Below are positions 7,865 through 18,869 of a stretch of 64,000 bases of DNA, piece by piece (the stretch's first letter is position 1; each line of letters starts with the position of its first letter). Made by a program: the position numbers and the translations under genes. The notes under the pieces are model-generated. The model was not told where the DNA came from and ran no database searches. It worked only from the letters and a program-made list of their open reading frames with translations. Source of the stretch: Pseudomonadota bacterium (GTDB taxonomy: Bacteria; Pseudomonadota; Gammaproteobacteria; Burkholderiales; Methylophilaceae); assembly GCA_029782295.1 (NCBI GenBank), contig JAKOVB010000045.1, positions 1 through 64,000 of the forward strand, written 5' to 3'.

Positions 7865-10372
7865 ATGTCACCGTCTGCAACACTATCTCATATCCGTCAG
7901 CTCAACCGTAGCGTACTTGTCGGGGTGCTCGTCTGGACGGTGGTCATTACCGCCTCGCTGGTCTGGAACCTGCATCAGCAGAGCCATACCACCCGGGCGG
8001 AACTCCGCGCGCAGGTCGAGGCCATCCATGCCATGAACATGGAATACCGGAACTGGATCATCCATTACGGCGGTGTCTATGTGCCGGTCACTGAAAAAAC
8101 CCCACCCAGCCCCTGGCTGAGCCATGTCCCCGAGCGGGATATTACTACCCCTTCCGGCAGGCAGCTGACTCTGCTGAATTCTTCCTACGCCTTGCGGCTG
8201 GTGCAGGAAATGATGGCGGGCACCGACTCCAAGGTGCGCATGCACATTTCCAGCCTCAAGCCGATCAATCCCGCCAATGCCGCAGATCCTTGGGAGCGTC
8301 AGGCCCTGCAAGGATTTGCACAGGGGAAAAAGGAAATGGCCTCGATTGACGTCATGGAGGACGGTAAGACCTATTTCCGCTTCATGAAGCCGATGGTGAC
8401 CGAGCAGTATTGCCTGAAATGCCATGCCCGCTACGGCGACAAGCTGGGCGATATTCGAGGCGGTGTCAGCGTGTCGTTGCCGATCGATCACGTGCTGGTG
8501 GCTGAAAGCCGGGAGAGACGCGCACTCACTTGGGGGCACGGGTTGATCTGGGGGATGGGCGTGGTCGGGTTGCTGGTCGGTGGCTGGCGACAGAAGCAGT
8601 CTGCGCTGGCTGTGGAGAAGAGCGAAGCGCAGGTCACCTTGCTGACCAACTCCATCGCACATGCGATTTATGGCGTTGATCTTGAGGGGCGATGTACGTT
8701 CGCCAATGACGCCTGTCTGGATATGCTGGGCTATACGGACCAGTCCGAGATTCTGGGCAAGGAAATGCATGCCCTGATTCACCATTCCGATGCAGAAGGT
8801 CAGCCATGCCCAAGGGCATCCTGCCCGATTGTGCAGGCGCTGGAGCATGGCAAATCTTCTTCGGGTGAAGACACGGTTTTCTGGCGCAAGGACGGCAGTT
8901 CCTTCCCGGTGTCCTACTGGTCCTATCCGGTGGTGCTTGAGGGCCGGATCGAAGGGGCTGTGGTGACATTCCTCGATATCACCGAGCAGTTGGAGGTCAA
9001 GGACGAATTGAAACGTTCGCGGGCCCTGCTGGATTCGATGATCGAGAATATTCCCGCAATGGTGTTCCTCAAGCGGGCAGAGGATCTGCGCTTCGAACTG
9101 TTCAATCTGGCCGGCGAGAAACTGCTGGGCTATTCGCGCAAGGACTTGATCGGCAAGAACGACTATGACCTGTTCCCCAAAGCGCAGGCGGATTTCTTTA
9201 TCGACAAGGACCGATCCGTTCTGGAAAGCCGTCGCCTGGTGGAAATCCCCGAGGAGCCTGTAGTGACTGCTGATGGCCAGGAGAAATGGCTGCACACCTA
9301 CAAGATTGGCCTGTACGACGAGCATAATCGCCCTTCCCACCTGCTGGGGGTGTCGCTGGATATCTCGGATCGCAAGCGTGCCGAAGACAAGTTGCGTGAA
9401 AGCGAGGCCATGCTGGCAGAGGCCCAGCGTATGGCACATCTGGGGCATTGGGATCATGACCTGGCGACCGGCCGGGTGAGCTGGTCTGATGAGGTATACC
9501 GGATTTTCGAGCTGGGACGCGAACAGTTCCCAGGGACTTTTCAAGCCTTTCTGGAGGCAATTCACCCTGAAGATCGTGCCATGGTCGAAAGAGCCTACTG
9601 GGATGCCCTGGCGCGGCATGAGGCTTATCAGATCGAGCATCGATTACTGATGCCGGACGGGCGCGTCAAGTATGTGCTGGAAAAATGCGAGACGGCCTTC
9701 GACCTCGACGGCAAGCCCTTGCGTTCCATGGCGACGGTGCAGGATGTGACGACACTCAAGCAGGCCGAGCGGACCCTGCGCGAGCACCATAAACAGCTGG
9801 AAATGACGCTGGAAGGCACGATTCATACGGTGACCATGGCCGTGGAGATTCGGGATCCTTATACGGCCGGCCATCAGCGCCGTGTGGCCGATCTTGCCTG
9901 CCTGATCGCGACCGAAATGGGGTTGGAGGATGATCGTATCCATGGTGTCCGCCTCGGCGCGATGATCCATGACATTGGCAAGATCGGCATTCCGGCAGAA
10001 ATTCTGAGTAAGCCTACCCGCTTGACACAGGTGGAGATGCAGATCGTCAAGGAACACGCTGAGATGGGGTACAACATTCTCAAGGACGTGAAATTTCCAT
10101 GGCCGGTGGCCCAGATCGCCCATCAGCATCACGAACGTATGGATGGATCCGGCTACCCGCAAGGGTTGAAAGGGGAGGCAATCCTGCTGGAAGCGCGCAT
10201 CGTTGCAGTGGCGGATGTGGTGGAATCCATGGCTTCTCACCGTCCCTATCGGCCGGCGCTGGGGATGGAGGCGGCGTTGAACGAGATTGTCCTTCAACAG
10301 GGCATTTTGTACGATGCGGCGGTAGTGGATGCCTGCCTGAAAGTAGTGAAAGCCGGATTCAGCTTCAAGTGA
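7865..10372 (+). CDS. Heme c-sensor PAS-HD-GYP c-di-GMP phosphodiesterase
   Basis: An 835-residue membrane-anchored protein. An N-terminal transmembrane helix (~13-32) is followed by a periplasmic DUF3365/Tll0287-like domain with a single c-type heme site CLKCH at 183-187. A second membrane helix (~218-238) leads to about three PAS domains. The C-terminal HD-GYP domain is intact: HDIGK with H702/D703 and HQHHERMDGSGYP at 753-765. It should hydrolyse c-di-GMP under control of a periplasmic heme redox or ligand signal plus PAS inputs (inference). Heme attachment fits the System II cytochrome maturation genes at the far end of the window. The RBS is weak (GGAAG). Confidence 0.9.
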   Translation: MSPSATLSHIRQLNRSVLVGVLVWTVVITASLVWNLHQQSHTTRAELRAQVEAIHAMNMEYRNWIIHYGGVYVPVTEKTPPSPWLSHVPERDITTPSGRQLTLLNSSYALRLVQEMMAGTDSKVRMHISSLKPINPANAADPWERQALQGFAQGKKEMASIDVMEDGKTYFRFMKPMVTEQYCLKCHARYGDKLGDIRGGVSVSLPIDHVLVAESRERRALTWGHGLIWGMGVVGLLVGGWRQKQSALAVEKSEAQVTLLTNSIAHAIYGVDLEGRCTFANDACLDMLGYTDQSEILGKEMHALIHHSDAEGQPCPRASCPIVQALEHGKSSSGEDTVFWRKDGSSFPVSYWSYPVVLEGRIEGAVVTFLDITEQLEVKDELKRSRALLDSMIENIPAMVFLKRAEDLRFELFNLAGEKLLGYSRKDLIGKNDYDLFPKAQADFFIDKDRSVLESRRLVEIPEEPVVTADGQEKWLHTYKIGLYDEHNRPSHLLGVSLDISDRKRAEDKLRESEAMLAEAQRMAHLGHWDHDLATGRVSWSDEVYRIFELGREQFPGTFQAFLEAIHPEDRAMVERAYWDALARHEAYQIEHRLLMPDGRVKYVLEKCETAFDLDGKPLRSMATVQDVTTLKQAERTLREHHKQLEMTLEGTIHTVTMAVEIRDPYTAGHQRRVADLACLIATEMGLEDDRIHGVRLGAMIHDIGKIGIPAEILSKPTRLTQVEMQIVKEHAEMGYNILKDVKFPWPVAQIAHQHHERMDGSGYPQGLKGEAILLEARIVAVADVVESMASHRPYRPALGMEAALNEIVLQQGILYDAAVVDACLKVVKAGFSFK

Positions 10373-10432
10373 TCTGACGGGTTCGATGCTACCCTGTCTT
10401 AATCAATTCTGACTACAGGGGACTGTTTTGCC

Positions 10433-11194
10433 ATGAGACGCAAGCTGGTCGTTGCCAATCGCAAGATGTACGGATCTATTCCCTCCAACCAGTCCTTTTT
10501 CGAAGGCGTTCTGACCGGGACGGCCGGCATGAAGGACGCTGGCTGCGCGATCTGCGTTCCACATCCCTATCTCTTCCAGGCGCAATCGATTCTGTCAGGC
10601 ACTCCGATTTCATGGGGTGGCCAGAACATGAGTCGGCACGACTGCGGTGCCTATACTGGCTCCGTATCCCCGGTCATGCTGCGCGAGTTCGGTTGCGAGT
10701 ACGTCATCATCGGCCACTCGGAACGGCGCGCGCGTGGGCATGAAACTGACCAAAGCTGCGGCGAACGCTTCGATGCAGCGATCAAGGCAGGGCTTAAGCC
10801 GATTCTTTGTATCGGCGAGACACTTGAGGAGTATCAGGAGGGCATCACGGATCTCGTTACGGTCAGGCAACTGAATGCGGTGATCGAGCAGGTCGGGATC
10901 GAGCGTCTGTCTTTGGGGGTGCTGGCCTATGAGCCGGTCTGGGCCATCGGCACCGGCAAGGCTGCGACCCCCGCACATGTGGCGGCGATCCTGGATTTCC
11001 TGCGTGGGCATGTGGCACTTCTGAACGAGCAGGTGGCCAACGATATCCAGATTCTTTACGGCGGAAGCGTCAAGCCGGACAACATAGCGCAACTGCTGAA
11101 GGTTCCGGATCTGGATGGGGGGTTGATTGGAGGCGCTTCGCTGGTGACAGAGGATTTTGTTCGCATCTGCGAGGCGGCGAACGAAGCAGGTTGA
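10433..11194 (+). CDS. tpiA: Triosephosphate isomerase
   Basis: A 253-residue enzyme interconverting dihydroxyacetone phosphate and glyceraldehyde 3-phosphate in glycolysis and the Calvin cycle. The active-site residues are present: N9 and K11, H95 in IIGHSERR, and E167 in AYEPVWAIGTG, followed by loop 6. The phosphate-binding G-G-S-V near 206-209 and G-G-A-S-L near the C-terminus are also seen. The usual N-W-K-M-N is N-R-K-M-Y here, so the Trp is Arg, an unusual but non-catalytic change. The common downstream partner secG is absent: the next gene converges from the other strand. Confidence 0.93.
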   Translation: MRRKLVVANRKMYGSIPSNQSFFEGVLTGTAGMKDAGCAICVPHPYLFQAQSILSGTPISWGGQNMSRHDCGAYTGSVSPVMLREFGCEYVIIGHSERRARGHETDQSCGERFDAAIKAGLKPILCIGETLEEYQEGITDLVTVRQLNAVIEQVGIERLSLGVLAYEPVWAIGTGKAATPAHVAAILDFLRGHVALLNEQVANDIQILYGGSVKPDNIAQLLKVPDLDGGLIGGASLVTEDFVRICEAANEAG

Positions 11195-11206
11195 GCGTAT
11201 GCCTGA

Positions 11207-11461
11207 TCAGGGGCGCGTCTGGTGCTCCAGTCGGGTGAGCCAGAGCAGCGCCTGGTCACGATGGTTCCCGCACATGTCCTGCGAAGGTTGCAGGCCGCTA
11301 CAGCAGGCAGGGCGATCCGGCTGGCCGAAGATGGCGCAACGCAGGTCCGGCAATAACTGTACGCACGGAATTCCCGCGGGTTTTCCGTCCGGCATGCCGG
11401 GGATAGGGCTGGAAATCGAAGGGGCGATGCAACACGCACCGCACCCTTCACGGCATTCCAC
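11207..11461 (-). CDS. YkgJ-family cysteine-cluster protein
   Basis: An 84-residue protein of the YkgJ/zinc- or iron-chelating cysteine-cluster family. It begins [11 protein letters not shown] and ends with further conserved Cys (in [14 protein letters not shown] and DMCG). The GTG at 11461 was chosen because an AGAAGG ribosome binding site lies about 7 bases upstream, and homologues start at this residue. The gene begins three bases downstream of the last thiC base on the same strand, so it is probably translated with thiC. Its biochemical role is not known; a metal or Fe-S cluster is plausible given the iron-sulfur enzyme ThiC beside it (inference). Confidence 0.75.
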   Translation of the reverse strand: MECREGCGACCIAPSISSPIPGMPDGKPAGIPCVQLLPDLRCAIFGQPDRPACCSGLQPSQDMCGNHRDQALLWLTRLEHQTRP

Positions 11462-11463
11462 CG

Positions 11464-13470
<2,007 letters not shown>

Positions 13471-13527
13471 AAAGTACTTGATTTGTGGAATAATTGCAAG
13501 ATTAACCGGTGTAGGGATATTGTAGAC

Positions 13528-14181
13528 ATGAACCTCGAGCAGGCACGATACAACATGATCGAACAGCAGATTCGTCCTTGGGAAGTGCTGGACGCGACGG
13601 TGCTGGATCTGCTCAAGCAAGTCCCGCGCGAGGCTTTCGTCCCGGAACAATACGCCGGGCTGGCGTTTGCCGATCTGGAACTCCCCATCGGGCACGGCCA
13701 GAGCATGTTGTCTCCCAAGCTGGAGGCGCGCATCATCCAGTCTCTGATGCTGAAGAAAACCGACAAGGTCCTCGAAGTCGGGACCGGTAGCGGCTATATG
13801 ACGGCCTTGCTGGCCAGGCTGGCCGGCGAAGTGGTGACGGTCGACTGCATCGCGGAGATGACCGCTTCTGCGCGTGCCAGGTTGCATGCGCTGGGTCTCG
13901 ATAACGTAAGTTATGCCACAGGCGATGCCGCCCAGGGGTGGCAGGCGAGTGCCCCTTACGATGCGATCGTGCTGACCGGTTCCGTGCCGGTGCTGGCCAA
14001 TACGTTCAAGCAGCAACTCAAGCCGGGCGGGCGCCTGTTTGCGATCGTCGGTGAGGCGCCGGTGATGGAGGCTACCCTGGTGACCTGTCTTTCCCCCGAT
14101 GTTTTCCGCAAGGAAAAGCTGTTCGAGATCTGTGCCCCTGCACTCGAACATGCCCCCCAACCATCGCGCTTCGCTTTCTAG
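13528..14181 (+). CDS. Protein-L-isoaspartate O-methyltransferase family protein
   Basis: A 217-residue SAM-dependent methyltransferase of the PCMT family. It starts M-N-L-E-Q-A-R-Y-N-M-I-E-Q-Q-I-R-P-W, typical of betaproteobacterial members. SAM motif I is V-L-E-V-G-T-G-S-G-Y at 81-90, after the family motif I-G-H-G-Q-S-M-L near 54-61. It may repair isoaspartyl damage. Some betaproteobacterial members of this type sit near tolC and rhodanese genes and have not been tested, so the substrate is not certain. It is divergent from thiC and ends 8 bases from the converging ntrC. I chose the start from the N-terminal family motif, since the RBS is weak. Confidence 0.85.
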   Translation: MNLEQARYNMIEQQIRPWEVLDATVLDLLKQVPREAFVPEQYAGLAFADLELPIGHGQSMLSPKLEARIIQSLMLKKTDKVLEVGTGSGYMTALLARLAGEVVTVDCIAEMTASARARLHALGLDNVSYATGDAAQGWQASAPYDAIVLTGSVPVLANTFKQQLKPGGRLFAIVGEAPVMEATLVTCLSPDVFRKEKLFEICAPALEHAPQPSRFAF

Positions 14182-14189
14182 GGGGGGCG

Positions 14190-15578
14190 CTAGCCTTCTA
14201 TTCCCAGTTCCTGGATCTTGCGGGTAAGGGTGTTCCGCCCCATGCCCAGCAAGGTTGCGGCTTCGATGCGCCGGCCGCCGGTGAATTCCAGGGCGCGCAG
14301 GATCATGACCCGTTCGAATTGCTGGGTCAGGTTTTCAAGAATGTTCTGTTCCCCGCGGTTGAGAAGGTTGCTCGCCTCTGCTCCCAGGCTTTCCTGCCAG
14401 GACGTTCCGGAGGCGTGCGTGGCATGATCTTCGCGCAGTTCCGGGGGCAGGTCCGCGATGTCGATGTTCTGACCGGGGGCCATGACCGTCAGCCAGTGGC
14501 AGACATTCTCCAGTTGGCGCACGTTGCCGCTCCATCCCAGCGTGGCCAGGTAGCGGAGTGCGGCCGGTGACAGGTGCTTCGCCTCGACACCCAGTTCCGC
14601 AGCGCTGTGCTGCAGGAAATGTTTGGCCAGCAGGGGAATATCCTCGCGCCGTTCGCGCAAAGGGGGGAGGCGCAGCCGGATTACGTTCAGGCGATGGAAC
14701 AGGTCTTCCCGGAATAGTCCCTGCTTGACACGCTCTTCGAGATCCTGATGGGTGGCGGCGATAATGCGCACATTGACTTTGACAGGCTGGTGCCCCCCGA
14801 CGCGGTAGAACTGGCCATCGCTCAGCACGCGCAGCAAGCGGGTTTGCAGGTCGGCGGGCATGTCACCGATTTCATCCAGGAACAGGGTGCCGCCGTCGGC
14901 CTGTTCGAAACGACCGCGACGTGCGGCCTGGGCACCGGTAAAGGCGCCACGCTCGTGGCCGAACAGTTCCGATTCCAGCAGGTCCTTGGGAATGGCTGCG
15001 GTATTGATCGCCACAAACGGCTTGTCGGCACGCAGGCTGTGGCGATGCAGCGCCAGGGCGACCAATTCCTTGCCGGTCCCGGATTCGCCGTTGATCATGA
15101 CCGTGGAATGTGAGCGCGACAACCGGCCGATGGCACGAAAAACTTCCTGCATGGCCGGGGCCTGACCGATGATTTCCGGGGTTTCCTGCAGTTCTTCGCT
15201 TTCGGCGGCCTGGCGCGTGCTCTCCTCGACGGCACGACGGATGATTTCCACTGCCTGGTCGACGTCGAAAGGTTTGGCCAGATATTCGAAGGCACCCCCC
15301 TGGAAAGCTGCTACGGCACTTTCCAGGTCGGAATAGGCCGTCATGATGATGACCGGGATGTCAGGCAGGCGCTTCTTGATTTCCTGCAGGAAATCAAGGC
15401 CTGAGCCGTTAGGCATGCGGATGTCGCTGACTACGACCTGAGGTTGCTCGTCCTGCAGTGCAGCCAGGGCATCAGGCACGGATGCAAAGGTGCGGAAGTC
15501 CATGTCGCTGCGCGCCAGTGCCTTTTCGAACACCCAGCGGATGGAGCGGTCGTCGTCGATGATCCAGATCGGTTTCAT
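14190..15578 (-). CDS. ntrC: Nitrogen regulation response regulator NtrC (GlnG)
   Basis: A 462-residue sigma54 activator with the full three-domain layout. The receiver domain (~1-120) has phospho-acceptor D52 in VVVSDIRMP. The AAA+ domain (~135-375) has Walker A GESGTGKE at 164-171 and the sigma54-contact loop GAFTGA at 211-216. The C-terminal Fis-type helix-turn-helix ends A-A-T-L-L-G-M-G-R-N-T-L-T-R-K-I-Q-E-L. Phosphorylated NtrC activates nitrogen-limitation genes. It is third in the operon DUF4124-ntrB-ntrC, 13 bases after ntrB. NtrC-type sites lie at glnA, at this operon and at the guanidine operon in this window. Confidence 0.95.
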   Translation of the reverse strand: MKPIWIIDDDRSIRWVFEKALARSDMDFRTFASVPDALAALQDEQPQVVVSDIRMPNGSGLDFLQEIKKRLPDIPVIIMTAYSDLESAVAAFQGGAFEYLAKPFDVDQAVEIIRRAVEESTRQAAESEELQETPEIIGQAPAMQEVFRAIGRLSRSHSTVMINGESGTGKELVALALHRHSLRADKPFVAINTAAIPKDLLESELFGHERGAFTGAQAARRGRFEQADGGTLFLDEIGDMPADLQTRLLRVLSDGQFYRVGGHQPVKVNVRIIAATHQDLEERVKQGLFREDLFHRLNVIRLRLPPLRERREDIPLLAKHFLQHSAAELGVEAKHLSPAALRYLATLGWSGNVRQLENVCHWLTVMAPGQNIDIADLPPELREDHATHASGTSWQESLGAEASNLLNRGEQNILENLTQQFERVMILRALEFTGGRRIEAATLLGMGRNTLTRKIQELGIEG

Positions 15579-15591
15579 GTCGGTTCTCTAA

Positions 15592-16662
15592 CTATTTCGG
15601 TTTGTAAGCGGTCGATTCCAGCGGTAGCAGGATGGTGAAGCAGGTATGCCCTGGCTGGCTTTCGCATTCGATCATGCCGTGGTGTTGGGTGATGAAGGTT
15701 TGGGCCAGCGTGAGACCCAGTCCGGATCCTTCAGCGCGCCCGGAAACCAGCGGATAGAAGATGCGGTCGCGAATGTCTTCGGGGATGCCTGGGCCGTTGT
15801 CGATGATCTGCAGTTTGATGGCAACACGATAACGTTTGCGGGCCAGCGTCACCTGGCGTTCTGCGCGTGTACGGAAGATGATCTCGCCTTGTCCCTTCAT
15901 GGCCTGCACGGCATTGCGTGCGATGTTGAGCACGACCTGGATCAGTTTCTCCCTGTCGCCGATTAGGTCCGGCAGGCTGGTGTCGTAATCTCGGCGAATG
16001 GCGATTCCTTGCGGCGATTCAGCCAGCAGGAGGCTGCGCACACGCTCCAGTACCTCATGGATGTTGGTCGGTTCGTACTTGGGGACCCGGTGGGGCACCA
16101 GCAGGCGATCCATCAGCAGTTGGAGGCGGTCGGCCTCCTTGATGATGACTTGGGTATATTCGCGTAGCGATGGCTGCGGCAGTTCGTGCTCCAGCAATTG
16201 TGCCGCACCACGCAGGCCGCCGAGCGGGTTGCGGATCTCATGGGCCAGATTGCGCAGCAATTCGGCGTTGGCCTGTTGCTGGATCAGCATGCGCTCCTCA
16301 CGTGCGATGCGCAGTTGCTGGTCCATCTGCTGGAATTCCAGCAGCAACCGGGCGGGGGGCAATTCCACTGGTGTGGCCGTGCACGTGACCGACAGGGAAT
16401 GTTGCCGTAGCGTGGTGATCGGGAATTCGTGCTCGCGAAACGGGCTGTTGCCAGACAGGGCGCTTTCTACTGCTGCCAGCAGGACTTCAGCCCCTGGAAA
16501 GACCTGGGACAACGGCTGGCCGATCATCTGGTGAGCGCTAACCGCGAACAGCACCTCCGCGGCCGGATTGACGTAAATGACATGGCATTCCGCATCCAGC
16601 AGGAGGACTGCCGTGGCGAGGTGTTCCAGGCCGGCGAAGGCGTTTGGGATAATAGGATTCAT
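15592..16662 (-). CDS. ntrB: Nitrogen regulation sensor kinase NtrB (GlnL)
   Basis: A 356-residue soluble histidine kinase that phosphorylates and dephosphorylates NtrC, normally under PII control. A PAS domain (~10-110) is followed by the dimerisation/phosphotransfer motif N-L-A-H-E-I-R-N-P-L with H141, and an ATPase domain with N-box, D-N-G-P-G-I-P and G-S-G-L-G-L boxes. There is no membrane segment, as expected for NtrB. I prefer the ATG at 16662 to an upstream TTG, which lacks a ribosome binding site. It follows the DUF4124 gene by 41 bases. Confidence 0.93.
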   Translation of the reverse strand: MNPIIPNAFAGLEHLATAVLLLDAECHVIYVNPAAEVLFAVSAHQMIGQPLSQVFPGAEVLLAAVESALSGNSPFREHEFPITTLRQHSLSVTCTATPVELPPARLLLEFQQMDQQLRIAREERMLIQQQANAELLRNLAHEIRNPLGGLRGAAQLLEHELPQPSLREYTQVIIKEADRLQLLMDRLLVPHRVPKYEPTNIHEVLERVRSLLLAESPQGIAIRRDYDTSLPDLIGDREKLIQVVLNIARNAVQAMKGQGEIIFRTRAERQVTLARKRYRVAIKLQIIDNGPGIPEDIRDRIFYPLVSGRAEGSGLGLTLAQTFITQHHGMIECESQPGHTCFTILLPLESTAYKPK

Positions 16663-16703
16663 TGCTTTCTGGTTAAGCAAGAGCCGGGCCAGAAAACCGG
16701 GCG

Positions 16704-17195
16704 CTACTTGCTGTTACCCAGTTCCTTCTCCAGAAGTTCGATGTTCTTCTGGTGCAGATTCACATCTTCCTGCAGTTTCTGGATTTTTTCGTCGTACTTG
16801 GCGACATTCCGGAAGGTTCGGCCGTCTTTGGTGCGGTATACCTCAGGATTTTCCTGGCCTTCTGTCAGGTTCTTTTTGGCTTCATCCAAGGCTTTGCGTT
16901 CGTTGGCCAACTCCGTTGCAAGGATATCCTGCCGCTTGTCGTCCCGCTGCTTCTGCGTCTCCTGATCGACCTTGGGGAAGCCTGCGGGTGTTGGTACGCT
17001 TGCGCTACGGGGACGGCTGCCGCTGCTGCTGGACTTTCCTCCGGGCGAGCCTGGCTCCAGGTTTAGCCGGGTGGCACCTTTCATCGGGACATTGGAATAG
17101 GTGACATGTCCTTCAGCATCGACATGCTTGTAGATCTCGGCTTGGGCCGGAAGGCTGAGGAGTGCGGCACACATGGCGAACAGGGCTTTTTTCAT
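16704..17195 (-). CDS. DUF4124 domain exported protein
   Basis: A 163-residue protein with a cleavable signal peptide (M-K-K-A-L-F-A-M..., probable cut after A-Q-A). A DUF4124 domain follows (~18-50, containing I-Y-K-H-V-D-A-E-G-H-V-T-Y-S-N-V-P), then a Ser/Arg/Pro-rich linker and a long charged helix likely to be coiled coil (~85-163). DUF4124 proteins are periplasmic and have no defined biochemistry. It is the first gene of the operon with ntrB and ntrC, so it is probably expressed with nitrogen control, although its role there is unknown. I started it at the methionine opening the signal peptide. Confidence 0.75.
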   Translation of the reverse strand: MKKALFAMCAALLSLPAQAEIYKHVDAEGHVTYSNVPMKGATRLNLEPGSPGGKSSSSGSRPRSASVPTPAGFPKVDQETQKQRDDKRQDILATELANERKALDEAKKNLTEGQENPEVYRTKDGRTFRNVAKYDEKIQKLQEDVNLHQKNIELLEKELGNSK

Positions 17196-17235
17196 AGCAT
17201 CAGAGTGTAGATCAGAAAAGATATGCAATCAACGC

Positions 17236-17252
17236 TGCACCATGATGGTGCG
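17236..17252 (-). promoter_or_regulatory. NtrC-type site upstream of DUF4124-ntrBC
   Basis: The sequence TGCACCATGATGGTGCG matches the NtrC palindrome TGCACC-N5-GGTGCA at 11 of 12 arm positions. It lies 41-57 bases upstream of the first gene of the operon, where NtrC autoregulates in enteric bacteria (known precedent; function here inferred). Confidence 0.7.
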
Positions 17253-17264
17253 TTGACGGACAAC

Positions 17265-17292
17265 AAAAAAGGCGGGTTTCCCCGCCTTTTTT
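17265..17292 (-). terminator. Rho-independent terminator of glnA
   Basis: The arms AAAAAAGGCGGG and CCCGCCTTTTTT form a perfect 12-bp stem with a 4-base loop, 16 bases after the glnA stop. A T-run is present on either strand. It isolates glnA from the ntrBC operon. Confidence 0.9.
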
Positions 17293-17308
17293 GTCGAACA
17301 CGTCTGGA

Positions 17309-18718
17309 TTAGACGCTGTAGTACATCTGGAACTCGATCGGATGAGTGGTCATCCGGACGTTGTTCACTTCTTCCATCTTCAGGGCGATGTAGGCATCGA
17401 TCCAGTCGTTGGAGAACACGCCGCCACGGGTCAGGAACTCACGGTCCTTGTCCAGTGCTTCCAGTGCTTCGTCCAGGCTTGCGCAGACGGTCGGGATCAG
17501 TGCGTCCTCTTCCGGCGGCAGGTCATACAGGTTCTTGTCAGCCGGATCGCCAGGATGAATCTTGTTCTGGACGCCGTCCAGACCAGCCATCATCAGGGCG
17601 GAGAAAGCCAGGTACGGGTTTGCGATCGGATCCGGGAAGCGGGTCTCGATACGGCGAGCCTTGTCGGACTGCACGTGCGGCACGCGGATGGAAGCGGAAC
17701 GGTTCTTGGCGGAGTAGGCCACCTTGACCGGCGCTTCGTAGTGCGGAACCAGACGCTTGTAGGAGTTGGTGCCCGGGTTGGTGATCGCGTTCAGTGCCTT
17801 GACGTGTTTGATGATACCGCCGATGTAGTACAGAGCGAACTCGGACAGGCCGGCGTAGCCGTTGCCTGCGAACAGGTTCTTGCCATCCTTCCAGATGGAC
17901 TGGTGCACGTGCATGCCGGAACCGTTGTCGCCAACGATGGGCTTCGGCATGAAGGTGGCGGTCTTACCGTACTGGTGAGCCACGTTGTGAACCACGTACT
18001 TCAGGATCTGGGTCCAGTCAGCACGCTTCACCAGGGTGTTGAACACGGTACCGATTTCGCACTGGCCGGCAGTCGCCACTTCGTGGTGGTGCACTTCGAC
18101 CGGCACGCCCAGTTCTTCCAGGGCGATGACCATGGCGGAGCGGATGTCGTGCAGGCTGTCGACCGGGGGAACCGGGAAGTAGCCGCCCTTGATGCCCGGG
18201 CGGTGGCCGATGTTGCCGCCATCCAGATGCTCGCCGGAAGCCCATGCGGCTTCTTCGGAGTTGATCTTGACGTGGCAGCCGGACATGTCGACATGCCAGT
18301 TGACGGAGTCGAAAATGAAGAATTCGGGTTCCGGGCCGAAGTAGGCGGTGTCGCCAATGCCGGTGGATTTCAGGTAGGCTTCAGCGCGCTTGGCGATGGA
18401 GCGTGGGTCGCGATCGTAACCGCGGCCGTCGGTCGGGTCGACCACGTCGCAGGTCAGCACCAGGGTCGGCTCGTCGAAGAACGGGTCGATGTAAGCGGTG
18501 TCCGGGTCCGGCATCAGCAGCATGTCAGATGCCTGAATGCCCTTCCAGCCTGCGATGGAGGAGCCGTCGAAGGCGTGGCCTTCGGTGAACTTGTCTTCGC
18601 TGAAAGCGGAAACAGGCACGGTCACGTGCTGTTCCTTGCCGCGGGTGTCGGTGAAGCGGAAGTCAACGAAACGGATTTCGTTGTCCTTGACCATCTTGAT
18701 TACGTCGGCGACTGCCAT
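17309..18718 (-). CDS. glnA: Glutamine synthetase type I
   Basis: A 469-residue enzyme making glutamine from glutamate, ammonia and ATP, as a dodecamer in the cytoplasm. The length is typical for GSI-beta. The adenylylation motif N-L-Y-D-L-P-P-E-E is present with Tyr398, so control by GlnE adenylylation is expected. The start is supported by a TAGGAG ribosome binding site. Upstream are a sigma54 promoter and two NtrC sites, and a strong terminator follows, so it is a single-gene unit under nitrogen control. A second, GlnT-type synthetase is encoded at 33.7-35.1 kb. Confidence 0.97.
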   Translation of the reverse strand: MAVADVIKMVKDNEIRFVDFRFTDTRGKEQHVTVPVSAFSEDKFTEGHAFDGSSIAGWKGIQASDMLLMPDPDTAYIDPFFDEPTLVLTCDVVDPTDGRGYDRDPRSIAKRAEAYLKSTGIGDTAYFGPEPEFFIFDSVNWHVDMSGCHVKINSEEAAWASGEHLDGGNIGHRPGIKGGYFPVPPVDSLHDIRSAMVIALEELGVPVEVHHHEVATAGQCEIGTVFNTLVKRADWTQILKYVVHNVAHQYGKTATFMPKPIVGDNGSGMHVHQSIWKDGKNLFAGNGYAGLSEFALYYIGGIIKHVKALNAITNPGTNSYKRLVPHYEAPVKVAYSAKNRSASIRVPHVQSDKARRIETRFPDPIANPYLAFSALMMAGLDGVQNKIHPGDPADKNLYDLPPEEDALIPTVCASLDEALEALDKDREFLTRGGVFSNDWIDAYIALKMEEVNNVRMTTHPIEFQMYYSV

Positions 18719-18762
18719 TTCAATCTCCTAAAACGATTAAACAAAAACTGACACGTTGCAAA

Positions 18763-18778
18763 AGCATGAAACATGCCA
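18763..18778 (-). promoter_or_regulatory. Sigma54 promoter of glnA
   Basis: On the minus strand TGGCATGTTTCATGCT matches the -24/-12 consensus TGGCAC-N5-TTGCT with two mismatches and the exact GG-N10-GC spacing. The predicted start is near 18752, about 34 bases before the glnA ATG. Confidence 0.8.
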
Positions 18779-18838
18779 TGCTAAAAATCTAATTTATCAT
18801 TGTCACACAGAAGGTTATAAAAGCAAATGAAAAGTGAC

Positions 18839-18855
18839 TGCACCGGAAAGGTGCA
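18839..18855 (-). promoter_or_regulatory. NtrC site 1 upstream of glnA
   Basis: TGCACCGGAAAGGTGCA is a perfect palindrome identical to the NtrC arm consensus (12 of 12). Its centre is about 95 bases upstream of the predicted glnA transcription start. Confidence 0.85.
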
Positions 18856-18869
18856 ACTCGAGATTTGAT

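Noticed and set aside
7883-9640. 585-codon minus-strand ORF opposite the heme-HD-GYP gene
   Set aside because: Composition typical of an antisense frame; the plus-strand frame has complete heme, PAS and HD-GYP motifs.
17204-17232. Sigma70 promoter (TTGATT, 17 bases, TACACT) for the DUF4124-ntrBC operon
   Set aside because: The implied start would fall two bases before the ATG, so either the match is chance or the gene start is wrong; too uncertain to annotate.
17291-18751. 486-codon plus-strand ORF opposite glnA
   Set aside because: Antisense shadow of glnA; its sequence is Val/Asp/Gln/His-rich with no family features, and it runs through the glnA start region.
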